64,000 nt of DNA from Paludibacteraceae bacterium (GCA_017471175.1 JAFUVS010000013.1:53347-117346); one strand, 5' to 3'. Positions 30,893 through 40,929 are shown, counted from the stretch's first letter. Notes: generated by a model from the letters alone, not told the origin. Made by a program: numbers and translations.

Positions 30893-33625
30893 ATGGAAAC
30901 ATTCTTAAGCAGGGTTGCCGCCCGTTTGTATGACTCTTTCGGCAACGATATGCGCCGTGTGATTGTCGTTTTTCCCAATAAACGTATCGGTCTGTTCTTG
31001 AACAAGGCGTTAGCCAAGCAAAGCGGTGGCGAGCCTGTTCTTGCGCCGCAGTATCGCACCATTGACGAGCTCTTTGCCTCCTATAGCGACAAACACCTTG
31101 CCGACCCCGTGACGACTGTCTGTATGGCGTATCAGGCTTACTGCGATGCTCGTCTCTCTTATACGATGTCGCTCGATGACTTCTTCGGCTGGGGCGAGAT
31201 TATGGTAGGCGACTTCAACGAGATTGACCAGCAGATGGTGGATGCCGACCGCCTGTTTCAGAACGCCAAAGACCTCGAAGAGATTGACACGCGCTTCTTC
31301 CCCGATGCTTTTGACGAAAAGACAGAAGCCGTCTTGAGCCAATTCCGTAGCACCCGCTTTGCCAAGAACCAACTCCGCCGATGGTTGGAACTATGGACCA
31401 AGATGCCGTTCATCTACCACCGGCTCAATGAGTTACTCACTTCAGCACAAGAAACGGCAGGTTTCCCGATGGCGTACAAAGGTGCATTGCAACGCGAAGT
31501 GATTGAGCAGGGGAAAGTCATTCCCAAAGAGGGTTGCCACTATGTGTTTGTCGGCTTTAACGTGCTGACCGAGACGGAGAAAGCCCTGATGGATGCCCTG
31601 CGCGATGTATCAACCGTTATCAACGACGACGAGGAAGAGAACACCCATACCCCCGAAATCCGTATCATCCAAGCCACCACCGACATACAGCAGGCGGAAT
31701 ACGTGCATACGTGGATAGACGACAATATGCGCAGCCATCGTATCACCCCCGACCGACTCACCCATACCGCTGTCGTTTTAGCGGACGAGGGACTGCTCCT
31801 GCCTGTCATCTCTTCGCTCCCACCCGTCAAGACCAACATCACGATGGGCTATCCGATGGCGCAAACGCCCTTGTTGCCCTATATCAACACCTTACGGGAA
31901 ACATTTAACGCTACTACCCCGAACGCTACGGCGGAAGACTACCTGCAATACGTTACGGATGCCATCCGCGAGCGCATGCAACAAGGACCGGCGGACAAAG
32001 ACGCCCCCTATTTCTACCACCTGATGGACGAGGCTTTGGCGCAAGCCCTCTTTGAGACGGATAAACTGCTACAGAACATCCGCACCGGCGTGCTAAGGAG
32101 CCTGACCGGTCTGTCGCTTCCTTTGGTGCAGCGTATCTTGGTCCGTATGCTCGCTGCCCATTCCATCGCTTTCCACGGCGAACCGGCTCACGGACTGCAA
32201 GTGATGGGCGTACTCGAAACACGCTCCTTGGACTTCGACAACCTGCTTATCCTCTCCGCCAACGAAGGCGTACTGCCCAAGAACGAGCGCGGTAAGTCTA
32301 TGATTCCATACGTCATACGCAAGCACTACCACCTCGCCGACGAAGAGAAGAAAGTGATGATCTATGCCAACAATTTCTTCCGTCTCTTCCGCCGAGCCAA
32401 GCATATCGACATCGTATATTCACTCTACAACGCATCCGGCGAAGCGGAGGAGTCACGATTCATCCGCCAACTGCTTGCCCAAACCGATTGGCAGGTAACG
32501 TACGCCAAACTCGTTCCCGCCGGCACCGCCGCCCCTGAAAAAGAACGCATACCCGTCCCGAAAACGGAGGAAACGGTACAGACGATGCTATCTCGCACCC
32601 TTTCGCCTTCCGCACTGAACACATATATCAACTGTCCCCGTGCCTATTTCTATTCGCGCGTGCGCGGACTGAAAAAGGAGCAGGCCGTCTCTGCGGACTT
32701 GCAAGTGGATCAAATCGGTACACTATTCCACAAGGCGGCTGAATGCCTGTATCGCCCTTATTGGAAGGCGGACACCGAGATAACGGCTGCCCTGTTAGAC
32801 AAGATAAAGACCTCGGGTGAGATAGAGCGCGCTATGGATGCCGCGTTTGACGAAGTGATCTATCAGAACAACACACAACTGCAAGCCAATCCTGGCTTCC
32901 TGTTAGTGGTGCGCAGCGTACTGAGCGAGATGATGCTCCGTATGATTGACTTGGACAAAGCCGTTACGCCCTTTAAGATTTTCTCGTTAGAGCAGGACTA
33001 CTACTGCACCATAGACATTAACGGCAAGCCGCTTCGCATCGGCGGTCGTTTCGACCGTATAGACAATCTCTTTACCACCAACGCGTTGCGTATCGTGGAC
33101 TACAAGACTGGCAGCAAGGAGAAAGCCGAAAAGTCCGCCTACGCCGCGTTGGAAGACCTTTGCAACATAGATGTCTATAAGCAGGCTGCACACTATCAGA
33201 CCCAACTGCTTTTCTACGCCTTCGTGCTGCAACGCTTATACCCCGACAAGACCATCATCCCCGCTCTCTGCTTCCCCCTTAGCGGCAAAGAGGAAGACTA
33301 TGAACCGCGCGTGCGGTACATCGACGAGGAAGGACAGTTGGCTGCCGTCCGCTCGTACAAGGACGTGCAAGACGCTTTCGAGCATGCGTTTGAATCGCTC
33401 TTGAAAAACGAGATGCACAATGTTAATCAGCCCTTCGCCTCGCCGTTAGACACAAGGCACCAACAAGACGCATCCCCATTAGATACGCAGCACCGACAAG
33501 ACACCTCACCGTCCGACGCCGCAAGGGAACGGGATGCAAGTTTCTACGACAAACCCGACACCACACGCTGCCGCTACTGCGACTTCCGCCCCCTCTGCGG
33601 ATTAGGCAAACCACAAGAATACTAA
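30893..33625 (+). CDS. addB: AddB-like nuclease subunit with iron-sulphur staple
   Basis: 910 aa from the ATG at 30893, one base after the addA stop; the reading extended upstream lies inside addA. The N-terminal half is an inactivated helicase fold (VIVVFPNKRIGLFLNKAL), with ETRSLDFDNLLILSANEGVLP in the middle. The C-terminal nuclease begins LSPSALNTYINCPRAYFYS and has LRIVDYKTGS with the catalytic Asp and Lys. The Cys of INCPRA plus CRYCDFRPLC at the end give the four cysteines that hold a [4Fe-4S] cluster in AddB. Just before the last three cysteines there is a threefold 11-residue repeat (SPLDTRHQQDA type). It forms the resection complex with the upstream gene. Confidence 0.9.
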   Translation: METFLSRVAARLYDSFGNDMRRVIVVFPNKRIGLFLNKALAKQSGGEPVLAPQYRTIDELFASYSDKHLADPVTTVCMAYQAYCDARLSYTMSLDDFFGWGEIMVGDFNEIDQQMVDADRLFQNAKDLEEIDTRFFPDAFDEKTEAVLSQFRSTRFAKNQLRRWLELWTKMPFIYHRLNELLTSAQETAGFPMAYKGALQREVIEQGKVIPKEGCHYVFVGFNVLTETEKALMDALRDVSTVINDDEEENTHTPEIRIIQATTDIQQAEYVHTWIDDNMRSHRITPDRLTHTAVVLADEGLLLPVISSLPPVKTNITMGYPMAQTPLLPYINTLRETFNATTPNATAEDYLQYVTDAIRERMQQGPADKDAPYFYHLMDEALAQALFETDKLLQNIRTGVLRSLTGLSLPLVQRILVRMLAAHSIAFHGEPAHGLQVMGVLETRSLDFDNLLILSANEGVLPKNERGKSMIPYVIRKHYHLADEEKKVMIYANNFFRLFRRAKHIDIVYSLYNASGEAEESRFIRQLLAQTDWQVTYAKLVPAGTAAPEKERIPVPKTEETVQTMLSRTLSPSALNTYINCPRAYFYSRVRGLKKEQAVSADLQVDQIGTLFHKAAECLYRPYWKADTEITAALLDKIKTSGEIERAMDAAFDEVIYQNNTQLQANPGFLLVVRSVLSEMMLRMIDLDKAVTPFKIFSLEQDYYCTIDINGKPLRIGGRFDRIDNLFTTNALRIVDYKTGSKEKAEKSAYAALEDLCNIDVYKQAAHYQTQLLFYAFVLQRLYPDKTIIPALCFPLSGKEEDYEPRVRYIDEEGQLAAVRSYKDVQDAFEHAFESLLKNEMHNVNQPFASPLDTRHQQDASPLDTQHRQDTSPSDAARERDASFYDKPDTTRCRYCDFRPLCGLGKPQEY
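33440..33538 (+). repeat. Three tandem 33-bp units inside addB
   Basis: Units at 33440-33472, 33473-33505 and 33506-33538 encode SPLDTRHQQDA, SPLDTQHRQDT and SPSDAARERDA, in frame. Confidence 0.8.
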
Positions 33626-33707
33626 TCATCAACAGCAAGAAAAGGGGTGTAAAGTATCAAAAAAGAGCGTATCGTATCGTAAAAGTTAAAAAAATACGGT
33701 ATCTATG

Positions 33708-33738
33708 TTGCGTATTTGTATTTTTTGCTATACTTTTG
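33708..33738 (+). promoter_or_regulatory. Promoter of the cell-surface locus
   Basis: TTG (33708-33710), 20 bases, TACTTTTG (33731-33738). It lies 27 bases before ATG 33766 and overlaps the upstream TTG reading, which it therefore rules out. Confidence 0.75.
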
Positions 33739-33765
33739 CCCGCAAATCGGAAATTTCTTTTACTT

Positions 33766-35952
33766 ATGAATAGGACAAAGCATTTTTCCAACCTACTACT
33801 CATTAGTCTTTTGGGGTTGGCATTGTCAAGTACTGTTTTTGCGCAAGAGGGGACGCGTACTATCATAGATATGATGCAGCAAGGGAGTATCGTACAAGGC
33901 TACTACGACTTCGATATAGCGCAAACCACTTACATTGACGGCAGAGAAGCCAATATCTGGGGCTGGGTGCCATACGATGCATACGATCAGTTGCGCATCA
34001 AACGTATTACCGACAAATCGACTACCGACCCCCATATCAAAATCAAAGCCATTCCCGACAACCATTCTTCTTCCGTCCGACTTGCTACCGCCAATTATCA
34101 AATGACGTATGATGCGTACGGAAACATCATTTCCAGCCAGTCTGCCGCAGGCGGGCGCGTAGGATACGTGTTTACAGTTACCGAGCAGAACGCTATCGCC
34201 ATCTTGGACTACGCTGTAATGTTAGAATATCCCGCATCGCATAATATAGTGGTGGACGGAAACGGCTGGAAATACTACCAACCGTGGGTGCAGATGTTTA
34301 TTTCCGTTGTGGACGGGAACGGTAATGACTACGCCCAAGAGCCTACCCGAATCGTACATGCATACGCAGCACCTAACGGACAGTCGGGGTGGAAACAACT
34401 GACCCAAGCAGACGGTTGGGAGCAGATTAATGACGTACCGCTATATGATGCTACCACCGGCAGTCCTGTGCGCTCAATGTACCTTTTGAAAAAAGACTGG
34501 TCATCGGTCGGCTACGATTTGCGTGCCGCCATCGGACAAACGGTCGTTATCTGGTGCGAATACTACGATTGCGCCATCAGTTACAAAGCAGGCGATGAAA
34601 GCGACCCTGAAATATGCTGGGATCACCACATGGCACGCCTCTATTCATCGCTTAATTGTACACAGCCCGTACTCCAAAAAGAAGAAGAAACCTGCGGACC
34701 GGCTACCGTTACCTACTCCGCTCCCGAAGGATTCTCTTACCGTTGGTACACCACCTCCCAACCCGGCAGAATACTCTCTACCGACCGTACCTGCACCTAT
34801 GAATTTACCGCTGTCGGCGAACAGGCCACCCTCGTCTGCGAGTTGCAGTCTCCCTCATCCATGAGTCCGACTACCCTCTCCGTGGACATCGCTAACCGCT
34901 GCGAACTGCAAGTATTGGAAGCCGGCTGTACGCCCCAACCCTATTACACCGTTTCGGCTCCGGAAGGCTTCAACTACAGTTGGCACACATCTTCCAATCC
35001 CAACGTCATCATCTCTACACAGCAGACATGCACCTACTATATGACCTGCGGTGAAAAAACAGACCTCGTTTGCGACCTCACCACCAACTTGCCCTCGCGC
35101 AACGGCGGTTCGCTTAGTCTTTATATAGAAGACAACTGCCCTATTGAAGGCTCATTCACGTTCCCAACCTACGTTTGTGCCGATGCTGCTACATTGGATA
35201 TTCCTTTTGAATACACATCCGGCGCACCAAGCAGTTACGACATCACGTTCGATGCTAACGCATTGGCAAACGGTTTCACAAACCAGACCAATCAGGCAAT
35301 CCCTGCAGGAGCGACATCTATATCCGTGCCTATGCCTCCATCGAGCGGAACGCAATACTCACGGCCGAACTACTATTCCTATACCTTGCGCGTACACCAG
35401 TGCGACAATAACGATTTGGTTTATTCGCAAGCCATAGAGGTACGCTACCCCTCGTGGCTCATCCAGCAACGCTGGAACGATGTATTGGCTCTCTATAACC
35501 AGAACTACAACGGCGGATACGTATTCTCCAATATCGAATGGTATCAAGACGGCGCACCCGCTTGGTCCTCCGCTCCATACAATACGTATATCTACCAACC
35601 CGGCGGCTTGAATCCCGAATCGGAGTATTGGGCGGTACTGACCCGTACGTTAGACGGTTTGTCGTTCTGCACCTGTCCTATCCGACCCGTCATCCAACAG
35701 GAAGGCGCAGAGTCCTCACCTGAACGCATCCAACTCACAGCCGACCAAACCGACAGCCGCACCGTGCGCGTGAACACCGATCTGTCAGGTCTCTATACCT
35801 TGTATAGTATTGATGGTAAGAAAATCAGTCAAGGCTACTATGGAGCAGATTACGGCTCGCCCGCAATCACGCTGCCCGCCGTCGGCATCTACCTCATTCG
35901 CTTCGAAAACAGCGAACAGGGCATCGAAGCCATCAAATGGATTGCTGAATAA
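33766..35952 (+). CDS. Secreted T9SS cargo protein with Ig-like repeats (paralogue 1)
   Basis: 728 aa. Signal peptide at 1-26 (LLLISLLGLALSSTVFA). A globular region (about 30-310) has paired cysteines (ICWDHHMARLYSSLNC); two Ig-like repeats follow with APEGFSYRWYTTSQPG and APEGFNYSWHTSSNP; then a beta-rich segment (YPSWLIQQRWNDVLALYNQN) and a T9SS type A-like sorting domain at the end (GLYTLYSIDGKKISQGYYG ... GIYLIRF ... KWIAE). It is predicted to cross the outer membrane by T9SS and remain on the surface. The next gene encodes a paralogue with the same architecture. No enzyme motif seen; a role in adhesion, a surface layer or a fibre is inferred. Confidence 0.8.
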   Translation: MNRTKHFSNLLLISLLGLALSSTVFAQEGTRTIIDMMQQGSIVQGYYDFDIAQTTYIDGREANIWGWVPYDAYDQLRIKRITDKSTTDPHIKIKAIPDNHSSSVRLATANYQMTYDAYGNIISSQSAAGGRVGYVFTVTEQNAIAILDYAVMLEYPASHNIVVDGNGWKYYQPWVQMFISVVDGNGNDYAQEPTRIVHAYAAPNGQSGWKQLTQADGWEQINDVPLYDATTGSPVRSMYLLKKDWSSVGYDLRAAIGQTVVIWCEYYDCAISYKAGDESDPEICWDHHMARLYSSLNCTQPVLQKEEETCGPATVTYSAPEGFSYRWYTTSQPGRILSTDRTCTYEFTAVGEQATLVCELQSPSSMSPTTLSVDIANRCELQVLEAGCTPQPYYTVSAPEGFNYSWHTSSNPNVIISTQQTCTYYMTCGEKTDLVCDLTTNLPSRNGGSLSLYIEDNCPIEGSFTFPTYVCADAATLDIPFEYTSGAPSSYDITFDANALANGFTNQTNQAIPAGATSISVPMPPSSGTQYSRPNYYSYTLRVHQCDNNDLVYSQAIEVRYPSWLIQQRWNDVLALYNQNYNGGYVFSNIEWYQDGAPAWSSAPYNTYIYQPGGLNPESEYWAVLTRTLDGLSFCTCPIRPVIQQEGAESSPERIQLTADQTDSRTVRVNTDLSGLYTLYSIDGKKISQGYYGADYGSPAITLPAVGIYLIRFENSEQGIEAIKWIAE

Positions 35953-36050
35953 GGACTGGCTTTTAAGCAAATATAGAAACTCTATTCTCTATAAGCAGGG
36001 GAAAGAAAAGGTTGAATGATAAGAAAATAGACTAAAAAAATACTATAACC

Positions 36051-38234
36051 GTGAAAAACGTAAGAAAAAATCTTTTTGTTGCCACTACTTTGCTTATGGG
36101 CGCAACATCTATGATGCGTGCACAATGCGTGGATATGAGTAGTTTTGACACAGGGAAAAAGAGTTTTGTCAATGCAGACATCACCCTTTATGGGCAGGAG
36201 AAAAAGATTGTAGGAGGAACGGAATTGACCATCTCCACGTATGGCTGGGGGTATGCAAATGCACCCGCATCCCATCCTCGAGTAACACTAATGACAGAGC
36301 CGGGTACTGATGATTTATGCGAAGAGTTGTCTGTATTACCGCCCAATCAGCCAACAAGTATTCGGTTGATGAGTGACAACTATCAAGAACTGGATTCTGC
36401 CAAAGGGTCTCTTATTTTCTTAAGTTTGACGGTAGATGCAGATAATCCGCTCATATTGGTAAATTATGCCGCTGTTTTGGAGGATCCTAAACATAACGTT
36501 GCGAACAAATATCCCGACCATGCTCAACCACACTGCGGTTTCTATGCTGTGGCAGCCAATGAACAAGGTACAGGATTAGATACGATAGGGTTTTTACAGC
36601 ACTATCCGAGTGTAGCTAATTCGATAAAAGGCTGGAAAAGTTTCAATAACGAAAAACGCGGCAATATAACGACCTTTTGGAAAGACTGGTCAACGGTAGC
36701 TTTAGACTTGTCTGAATATGCCGGCAAATTAGTTAACATTCGCCTCGAAACGTATGACTGCGCAGTACGAACTGAAGATCAGAAAGAGGGTCCCATATTG
36801 TGTTTTGACCGCCACCTTGGTCGTATGTATGCACACGTAACCTGCGCACCGAAAGAACTCGTCTTCCGTAAGGACTGCGAAGGCAAAGAAGACAGCGTCT
36901 TCATTACCGCTCCCGAAGGATTCTCCTACCGCTGGTATGAGAAGAAAGATAAGGAAACAACCCTCTCCACCGACCGCGAACTGCGCATACCTGCCGCTGA
37001 TGAGGATGCTACGTACGTATGCGAACTCACCAACCACGTTGGCACCTTCGAACTTGAACAAGCAGTTGATGCCGCTGAAATCATCGATGAAGGAGAAGTG
37101 AAATTAGATTTCGGTAAAAGCCATACATGGCACGGACAAGATTATTCCATCACGGGCGATTACGAATACATAGAATACTACACCGACCAAACAGACCTTG
37201 AACACTACAGCAAGTCCTGCGCCAAAAAGATTTACCGCATTCATATTGAAGGAAGCAAATTAGACTGCCCCAATACGTTGACGCTGAAAGACTCTATCTG
37301 CGGCGATGCTAAAGGTTTCAACGTGTCTTTCCACTATGACAGAGTCGTGGACGAATCTGACAAGGAGAATCCTATTACCATTGAACCGTCTGTGGTGAAT
37401 TTCACGGTGGATTTCCCCGACAACTGGAACAGCCAAGAAGGCGAAACCATCCAAATTGACGAGAACACCTCCATCGTCAAGAAAGGCTACGGCGACATCA
37501 CCAAGGCTATCGAGGTCAACGGTATCGCAATGGACAGCGTAATCAACATCCCGATGCCATTAGATTCAGTCTATTACGACCTCACTGATGAATGGGTTTA
37601 TGCCTATCCGCGTCCCGACAACTATACAATGACCCTTACCATACAAAATAGTTGCGGACAAAAAGAAACACACGAAGTTCCTTTCGCCGTCCTCTATCCC
37701 TCCAACGTTATCTACCAACGCTGGAACGACATCCTCTCCGTTAAGAACGAGCACTTCAACGGCGGCAACCCCATAGCCACCGTCCGCTGGTTCCGCAACA
37801 ATCAGGAAGTAATAGGACGTGGCGAACACCATTCCTATATCCACTCCGGCGATTTCAGTAGCGACAAAAACGAAAAACTTAATTCCAACGACTCTTTCTA
37901 TGCCGAACTGACCCGCTCTACCGATGGCAAGACATTCTGCACCTGCCACTTCCGTCCTACCGACCTCGGCAGAGATGAAAAACCGGAATTCAAGGGTGAA
38001 TTTAATTTAGCACCCCGCCGCAACGATAACCGCCAAGTGGAAGTTATCTCAACCACCTCCGGTCAATACACACTCTACGACCTCACAGGTCGCCCGCTCC
38101 AAAACGGACTATACGGCGAGCTTTACGGCGCACCCGACATCCTTATTGATGCTACCATTACACGCGGCACATACCTTCTCCTCTTCCGCTCCGATGAAGG
38201 CGAACAAGTAACAAAGAAATGGATCGTAAAATAA
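36051..38234 (+). CDS. Secreted T9SS cargo protein with Ig-like repeat (paralogue 2)
   Basis: 727 aa, GTG start. Signal peptide at 1-24 (LFVATTLLMGATSMMRA). It shares with the preceding gene the cysteine-flanked block (LCFDRHLGRMYAHVTC), the repeat APEGFSYRWYEKKD, the segment YPSNVIYQRWNDILSVKNEH, the pair FCTCHFRP and the C-terminal sorting domain (GQYTLYDLTGRPLQNGLYG ... GTYLLLF ... KKWIVK). Identity is low between these islands, so the duplication is old. The middle part is richer in Asp, Glu and Lys. Probably exported through T9SS with its partner and the two envelope proteins encoded downstream. Confidence 0.8.
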   Translation: MKNVRKNLFVATTLLMGATSMMRAQCVDMSSFDTGKKSFVNADITLYGQEKKIVGGTELTISTYGWGYANAPASHPRVTLMTEPGTDDLCEELSVLPPNQPTSIRLMSDNYQELDSAKGSLIFLSLTVDADNPLILVNYAAVLEDPKHNVANKYPDHAQPHCGFYAVAANEQGTGLDTIGFLQHYPSVANSIKGWKSFNNEKRGNITTFWKDWSTVALDLSEYAGKLVNIRLETYDCAVRTEDQKEGPILCFDRHLGRMYAHVTCAPKELVFRKDCEGKEDSVFITAPEGFSYRWYEKKDKETTLSTDRELRIPAADEDATYVCELTNHVGTFELEQAVDAAEIIDEGEVKLDFGKSHTWHGQDYSITGDYEYIEYYTDQTDLEHYSKSCAKKIYRIHIEGSKLDCPNTLTLKDSICGDAKGFNVSFHYDRVVDESDKENPITIEPSVVNFTVDFPDNWNSQEGETIQIDENTSIVKKGYGDITKAIEVNGIAMDSVINIPMPLDSVYYDLTDEWVYAYPRPDNYTMTLTIQNSCGQKETHEVPFAVLYPSNVIYQRWNDILSVKNEHFNGGNPIATVRWFRNNQEVIGRGEHHSYIHSGDFSSDKNEKLNSNDSFYAELTRSTDGKTFCTCHFRPTDLGRDEKPEFKGEFNLAPRRNDNRQVEVISTTSGQYTLYDLTGRPLQNGLYGELYGAPDILIDATITRGTYLLLFRSDEGEQVTKKWIVK

Positions 38235-38312
38235 AGAACGGGAGGAAAGAAAATGACAAACAGCAATAATAGGACATCTGTTCGTTTGAACTCAAAATTT
38301 GTTTCGACAATA

Positions 38313-39863
38313 ATGAAAAAACACATTGCTTTGCTGCTTTTGGCAGTCGTACCAATGGGGTTATGGGCTGAAAAAACAACATCAGTTACCAACCGAGCTT
38401 GGACACAAGCCAAGAAAACCTACACCAAACCCATACACTACCTCGGTTTAAGTCCGAAGATTGGTTACAGCCAATTCCCTATCTCCGGTTCAGAGCTCTC
38501 TTTCCCGGGGGGCATAAACGCCGGACTTGAGTTCCGCTACAAGATGGAATACAACCGTTTCCGTATGACCGTTGGTATTGATGGTACTTACTCCGGCAAC
38601 TTGGCTAAAGGAAGCATCGTCAAGTCGTTTGAACTCACCTACCCGGACTTGAGTACCTACAATTTCGACTTCTCGTCTATCAAGGAGAACCAGTCCACAT
38701 TTGAGGTAGGCGTACCCATCCTCTTTGGTGCCGACATCTACAAAGGACTCTATGCTATGGCAGGTTTCCGAGTAGGCATACCCGTTATGTCATCCTATAA
38801 CGTTAAGACCGATTTTACACGCTGGATTCAAGACGGCAAAGGTATTGACCCTTACACCGATTTGGGCAACCACCAACTCTTCTCCGACTCCAAAGACGAC
38901 AAGGGGAAAATGGCTCTCAAGAAATTCAACCCGCAAGTCGCTATTGAGATAGGATACAACCTTGACCCCTATATGGCATCCAAAGCGGCTATTCCCGCTC
39001 CTCCGAAAGCCAACGGCAACAAGGTAGCGAAGCAGAAACTGCCCTTCGCTCAATTGTTGCACTACGAGGTGGCTCTCTATGCCAATATCGGCGTGATGGA
39101 CTACCACGAAACACCCGCCGCTAATGCCGCTTTCTTTGAACACCCCGACCCGCAAGGGGTCATTCCCGCAATCCATTCGGTAACCACCGATGAACAATTG
39201 GCATCCGGCAAGATGCTGCCGTGGAACGTGGGCGTTCGCTTCAACGTGTATTACGAGTTCTACGAGCAACCGCCCGTAAAGAAGGAGAGAAAGAAGAAAA
39301 AGAAAGTTAAACCTGTCGTAGTGGATACGGTAGTGGTAGAAGAGCCGGAAATCATCCCGCAAGACACCATCGTTTATAACGGCGACACCATCCAAGCCGG
39401 CGATACCATCGTAATGGAGAACCTCTTCTTCGACAACAACAAGACCAATATTCGCCACATCAGCGACCAGACACTTGACGAACTGGCAGACCTGCTGCAA
39501 CGCCACGCCACCGTTAAGATTACGCTTATCGGACACACCGATAACGTAGGTACCGCCGAGTATAACCAAAAACTATCCGAAGGACGTGTCAATTCCGTAA
39601 AAGCAGAACTGGTTAAACGCGGTATAGATCCGAACCGAATCAACACAATCGGTAAGGGCGAAACGGAACCTGTTGCAGACAACTCAACGGCAGAAGGTCG
39701 CGCTGAAAACCGCCGAGTTGAGGTCATCTTCGATGAAATCATCGTAGAGAATATTGAGACCATCATCACTCCTGCAACAGAGGATACCACACCTGAAGCA
39801 ACCCCGACTAACGGGGATGCTTCAGGTAGCAATACCCCTGCAGTCGTTACAGAGCAACCCTAA
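38313..39863 (+). CDS. OmpA-family outer-membrane protein
   Basis: 516 aa from ATG 38313; the 20 codons upstream are not signal-like. Signal peptide at 1-20 (IALLLLAVVPMGLWA). The N-terminal ~320 residues alternate in a beta-barrel manner (SPKIGYSQFPISGSELSFPG, GLEFRYKMEYNRFRMTVGI). A basic linker (KKERKKKKK) precedes an OmpA C-terminal domain (about 370-480): ENLFFDNNKTNIR, ITLIGHTDNVGTAEYNQKLS, GRAENRRVEVIF, including the Asp and Arg that bind diaminopimelate. The tail is Thr/Pro-rich. It would tie the surface proteins encoded upstream to peptidoglycan. Confidence 0.88.
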   Translation: MKKHIALLLLAVVPMGLWAEKTTSVTNRAWTQAKKTYTKPIHYLGLSPKIGYSQFPISGSELSFPGGINAGLEFRYKMEYNRFRMTVGIDGTYSGNLAKGSIVKSFELTYPDLSTYNFDFSSIKENQSTFEVGVPILFGADIYKGLYAMAGFRVGIPVMSSYNVKTDFTRWIQDGKGIDPYTDLGNHQLFSDSKDDKGKMALKKFNPQVAIEIGYNLDPYMASKAAIPAPPKANGNKVAKQKLPFAQLLHYEVALYANIGVMDYHETPAANAAFFEHPDPQGVIPAIHSVTTDEQLASGKMLPWNVGVRFNVYYEFYEQPPVKKERKKKKKVKPVVVDTVVVEEPEIIPQDTIVYNGDTIQAGDTIVMENLFFDNNKTNIRHISDQTLDELADLLQRHATVKITLIGHTDNVGTAEYNQKLSEGRVNSVKAELVKRGIDPNRINTIGKGETEPVADNSTAEGRAENRRVEVIFDEIIVENIETIITPATEDTTPEATPTNGDASGSNTPAVVTEQP

Positions 39864-39924
39864 ACTATAAGATTGCCTTGTAACTTACCCAACAGATTGA
39901 ATAAACTTCACACCAACCAATTAT

Positions 39925-40878
39925 ATGAAACACTCACACCTTATCGTTGCGCTGTTCGCCTTGCTGCCACTTACTATGTCAGCAAACGACAACCTCGGAG
40001 CCCACGGCTTTGTTATTTGGGCTAATGGTGGTATCTCTAACTATGTAGGCTCTACGCCGGGTGCCAAGATGGGCATCGGCGGCGGAGGCGCAGTAGGCTT
40101 GGGATACGAATGGCGCGGCTCGGCGTTCCTGCTCCAAACAGGTTTGGCGGGTAAGTATGCACAGTCAGGACTTCGCATCAACGATGCTACCTACTTGTTA
40201 CCCAATCAGATAGACCCGCAAGCAGTGGACGGTATGTTCGACTATGCATACATCCAGAAAAACCGCAAAGATAGCTATACCACCATCACAATGCAGATTC
40301 CGTTGATGGTAGGTGCGCATATCAATCGTTTCTATTTCCTTGCCGGCGCGAAGGTCAATCTGAACGTTGTCAACTCTTTCAAAGCACAAGCCACTTTCTC
40401 TGCGGTAGGTCTTTATAAGGAGTTCTTCGACCCATTCGAGAATATGCCTAACCACGGTTTCTTCTCCGATTACAACCTATCTACAAGCGACAAAACCACG
40501 ATGAAAGTGAACGTAGCAGGCTCGGTGGAATTGGGTGCTGAGATACCTTTGGCAAGTTCATCACGCTCCGGTTCGGACAACTTCTTCCGTATCGCAGTAT
40601 TCGCCGATATGAACATCCTTGACGACCGTATGAAGTCGGACAAACCGATGTTAAGTTACCCGCAGCAGTACGCAAGCAATGCCGATATGACTGCCGGTCT
40701 GAAGATGGTGGATTATCTCTCATCCAATGCCGCCACTTCGCCCGTTCGCAATCTCTTTGCCGGTGTCAAACTCACCTTCGTACTCTCCTCCGGAGTTAAA
40801 TACGGATGCGTAATGTGCCAATCCGGCTACCCGACCCGCCGCGACCGCCGTCGCGGAAGCCGCGTAATGATTTACTAA
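39925..40878 (+). CDS. Outer-membrane beta-barrel protein of the cell-surface locus
   Basis: 317 aa. Signal peptide at 1-19 (LIVALFALLPLTMSA). The remainder shows amphipathic strands (GFVIWANGGISNYVGSTPG, AVGLGYEWRGSAFLLQTGLAG, TITMQIPLMVGAHI, RFYFLAGAKVNLNVV) ending VRNLFAGVKLTFVLSS, typical of a porin-like or PorT-like barrel. The last 25 residues are basic with two cysteines (YGCVMCQSGYPTRRDRRRG), likely periplasmic. It resembles the N-terminal barrel of the preceding OmpA-domain gene, so the two may be barrel paralogues. Fourth gene of the unit. Confidence 0.75.
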   Translation: MKHSHLIVALFALLPLTMSANDNLGAHGFVIWANGGISNYVGSTPGAKMGIGGGGAVGLGYEWRGSAFLLQTGLAGKYAQSGLRINDATYLLPNQIDPQAVDGMFDYAYIQKNRKDSYTTITMQIPLMVGAHINRFYFLAGAKVNLNVVNSFKAQATFSAVGLYKEFFDPFENMPNHGFFSDYNLSTSDKTTMKVNVAGSVELGAEIPLASSSRSGSDNFFRIAVFADMNILDDRMKSDKPMLSYPQQYASNADMTAGLKMVDYLSSNAATSPVRNLFAGVKLTFVLSSGVKYGCVMCQSGYPTRRDRRRGSRVMIY

Positions 40879-40900
40879 ACGTTTAACAACATAAAATCTC

Positions 40901-40929
40901 GAAGCGGCGACTAAAAGCCGCTTCATTTT
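40901..40929 (+). terminator. Hairpin terminator or attenuator before proS
   Basis: GAAGCGGC (40901-40908) and GCCGCTTC (40917-40924) then ATTTT. It ends only 7 bases before the proS ATG, with no separate proS promoter seen, so part of the upstream transcript may read through. Confidence 0.6.

Noticed and set aside
38790-39569. 259-residue antisense open frame inside the OmpA-domain gene
   Set aside because: The sense strand encodes a clear OmpA domain over the same bases; the antisense product has no recognisable features.
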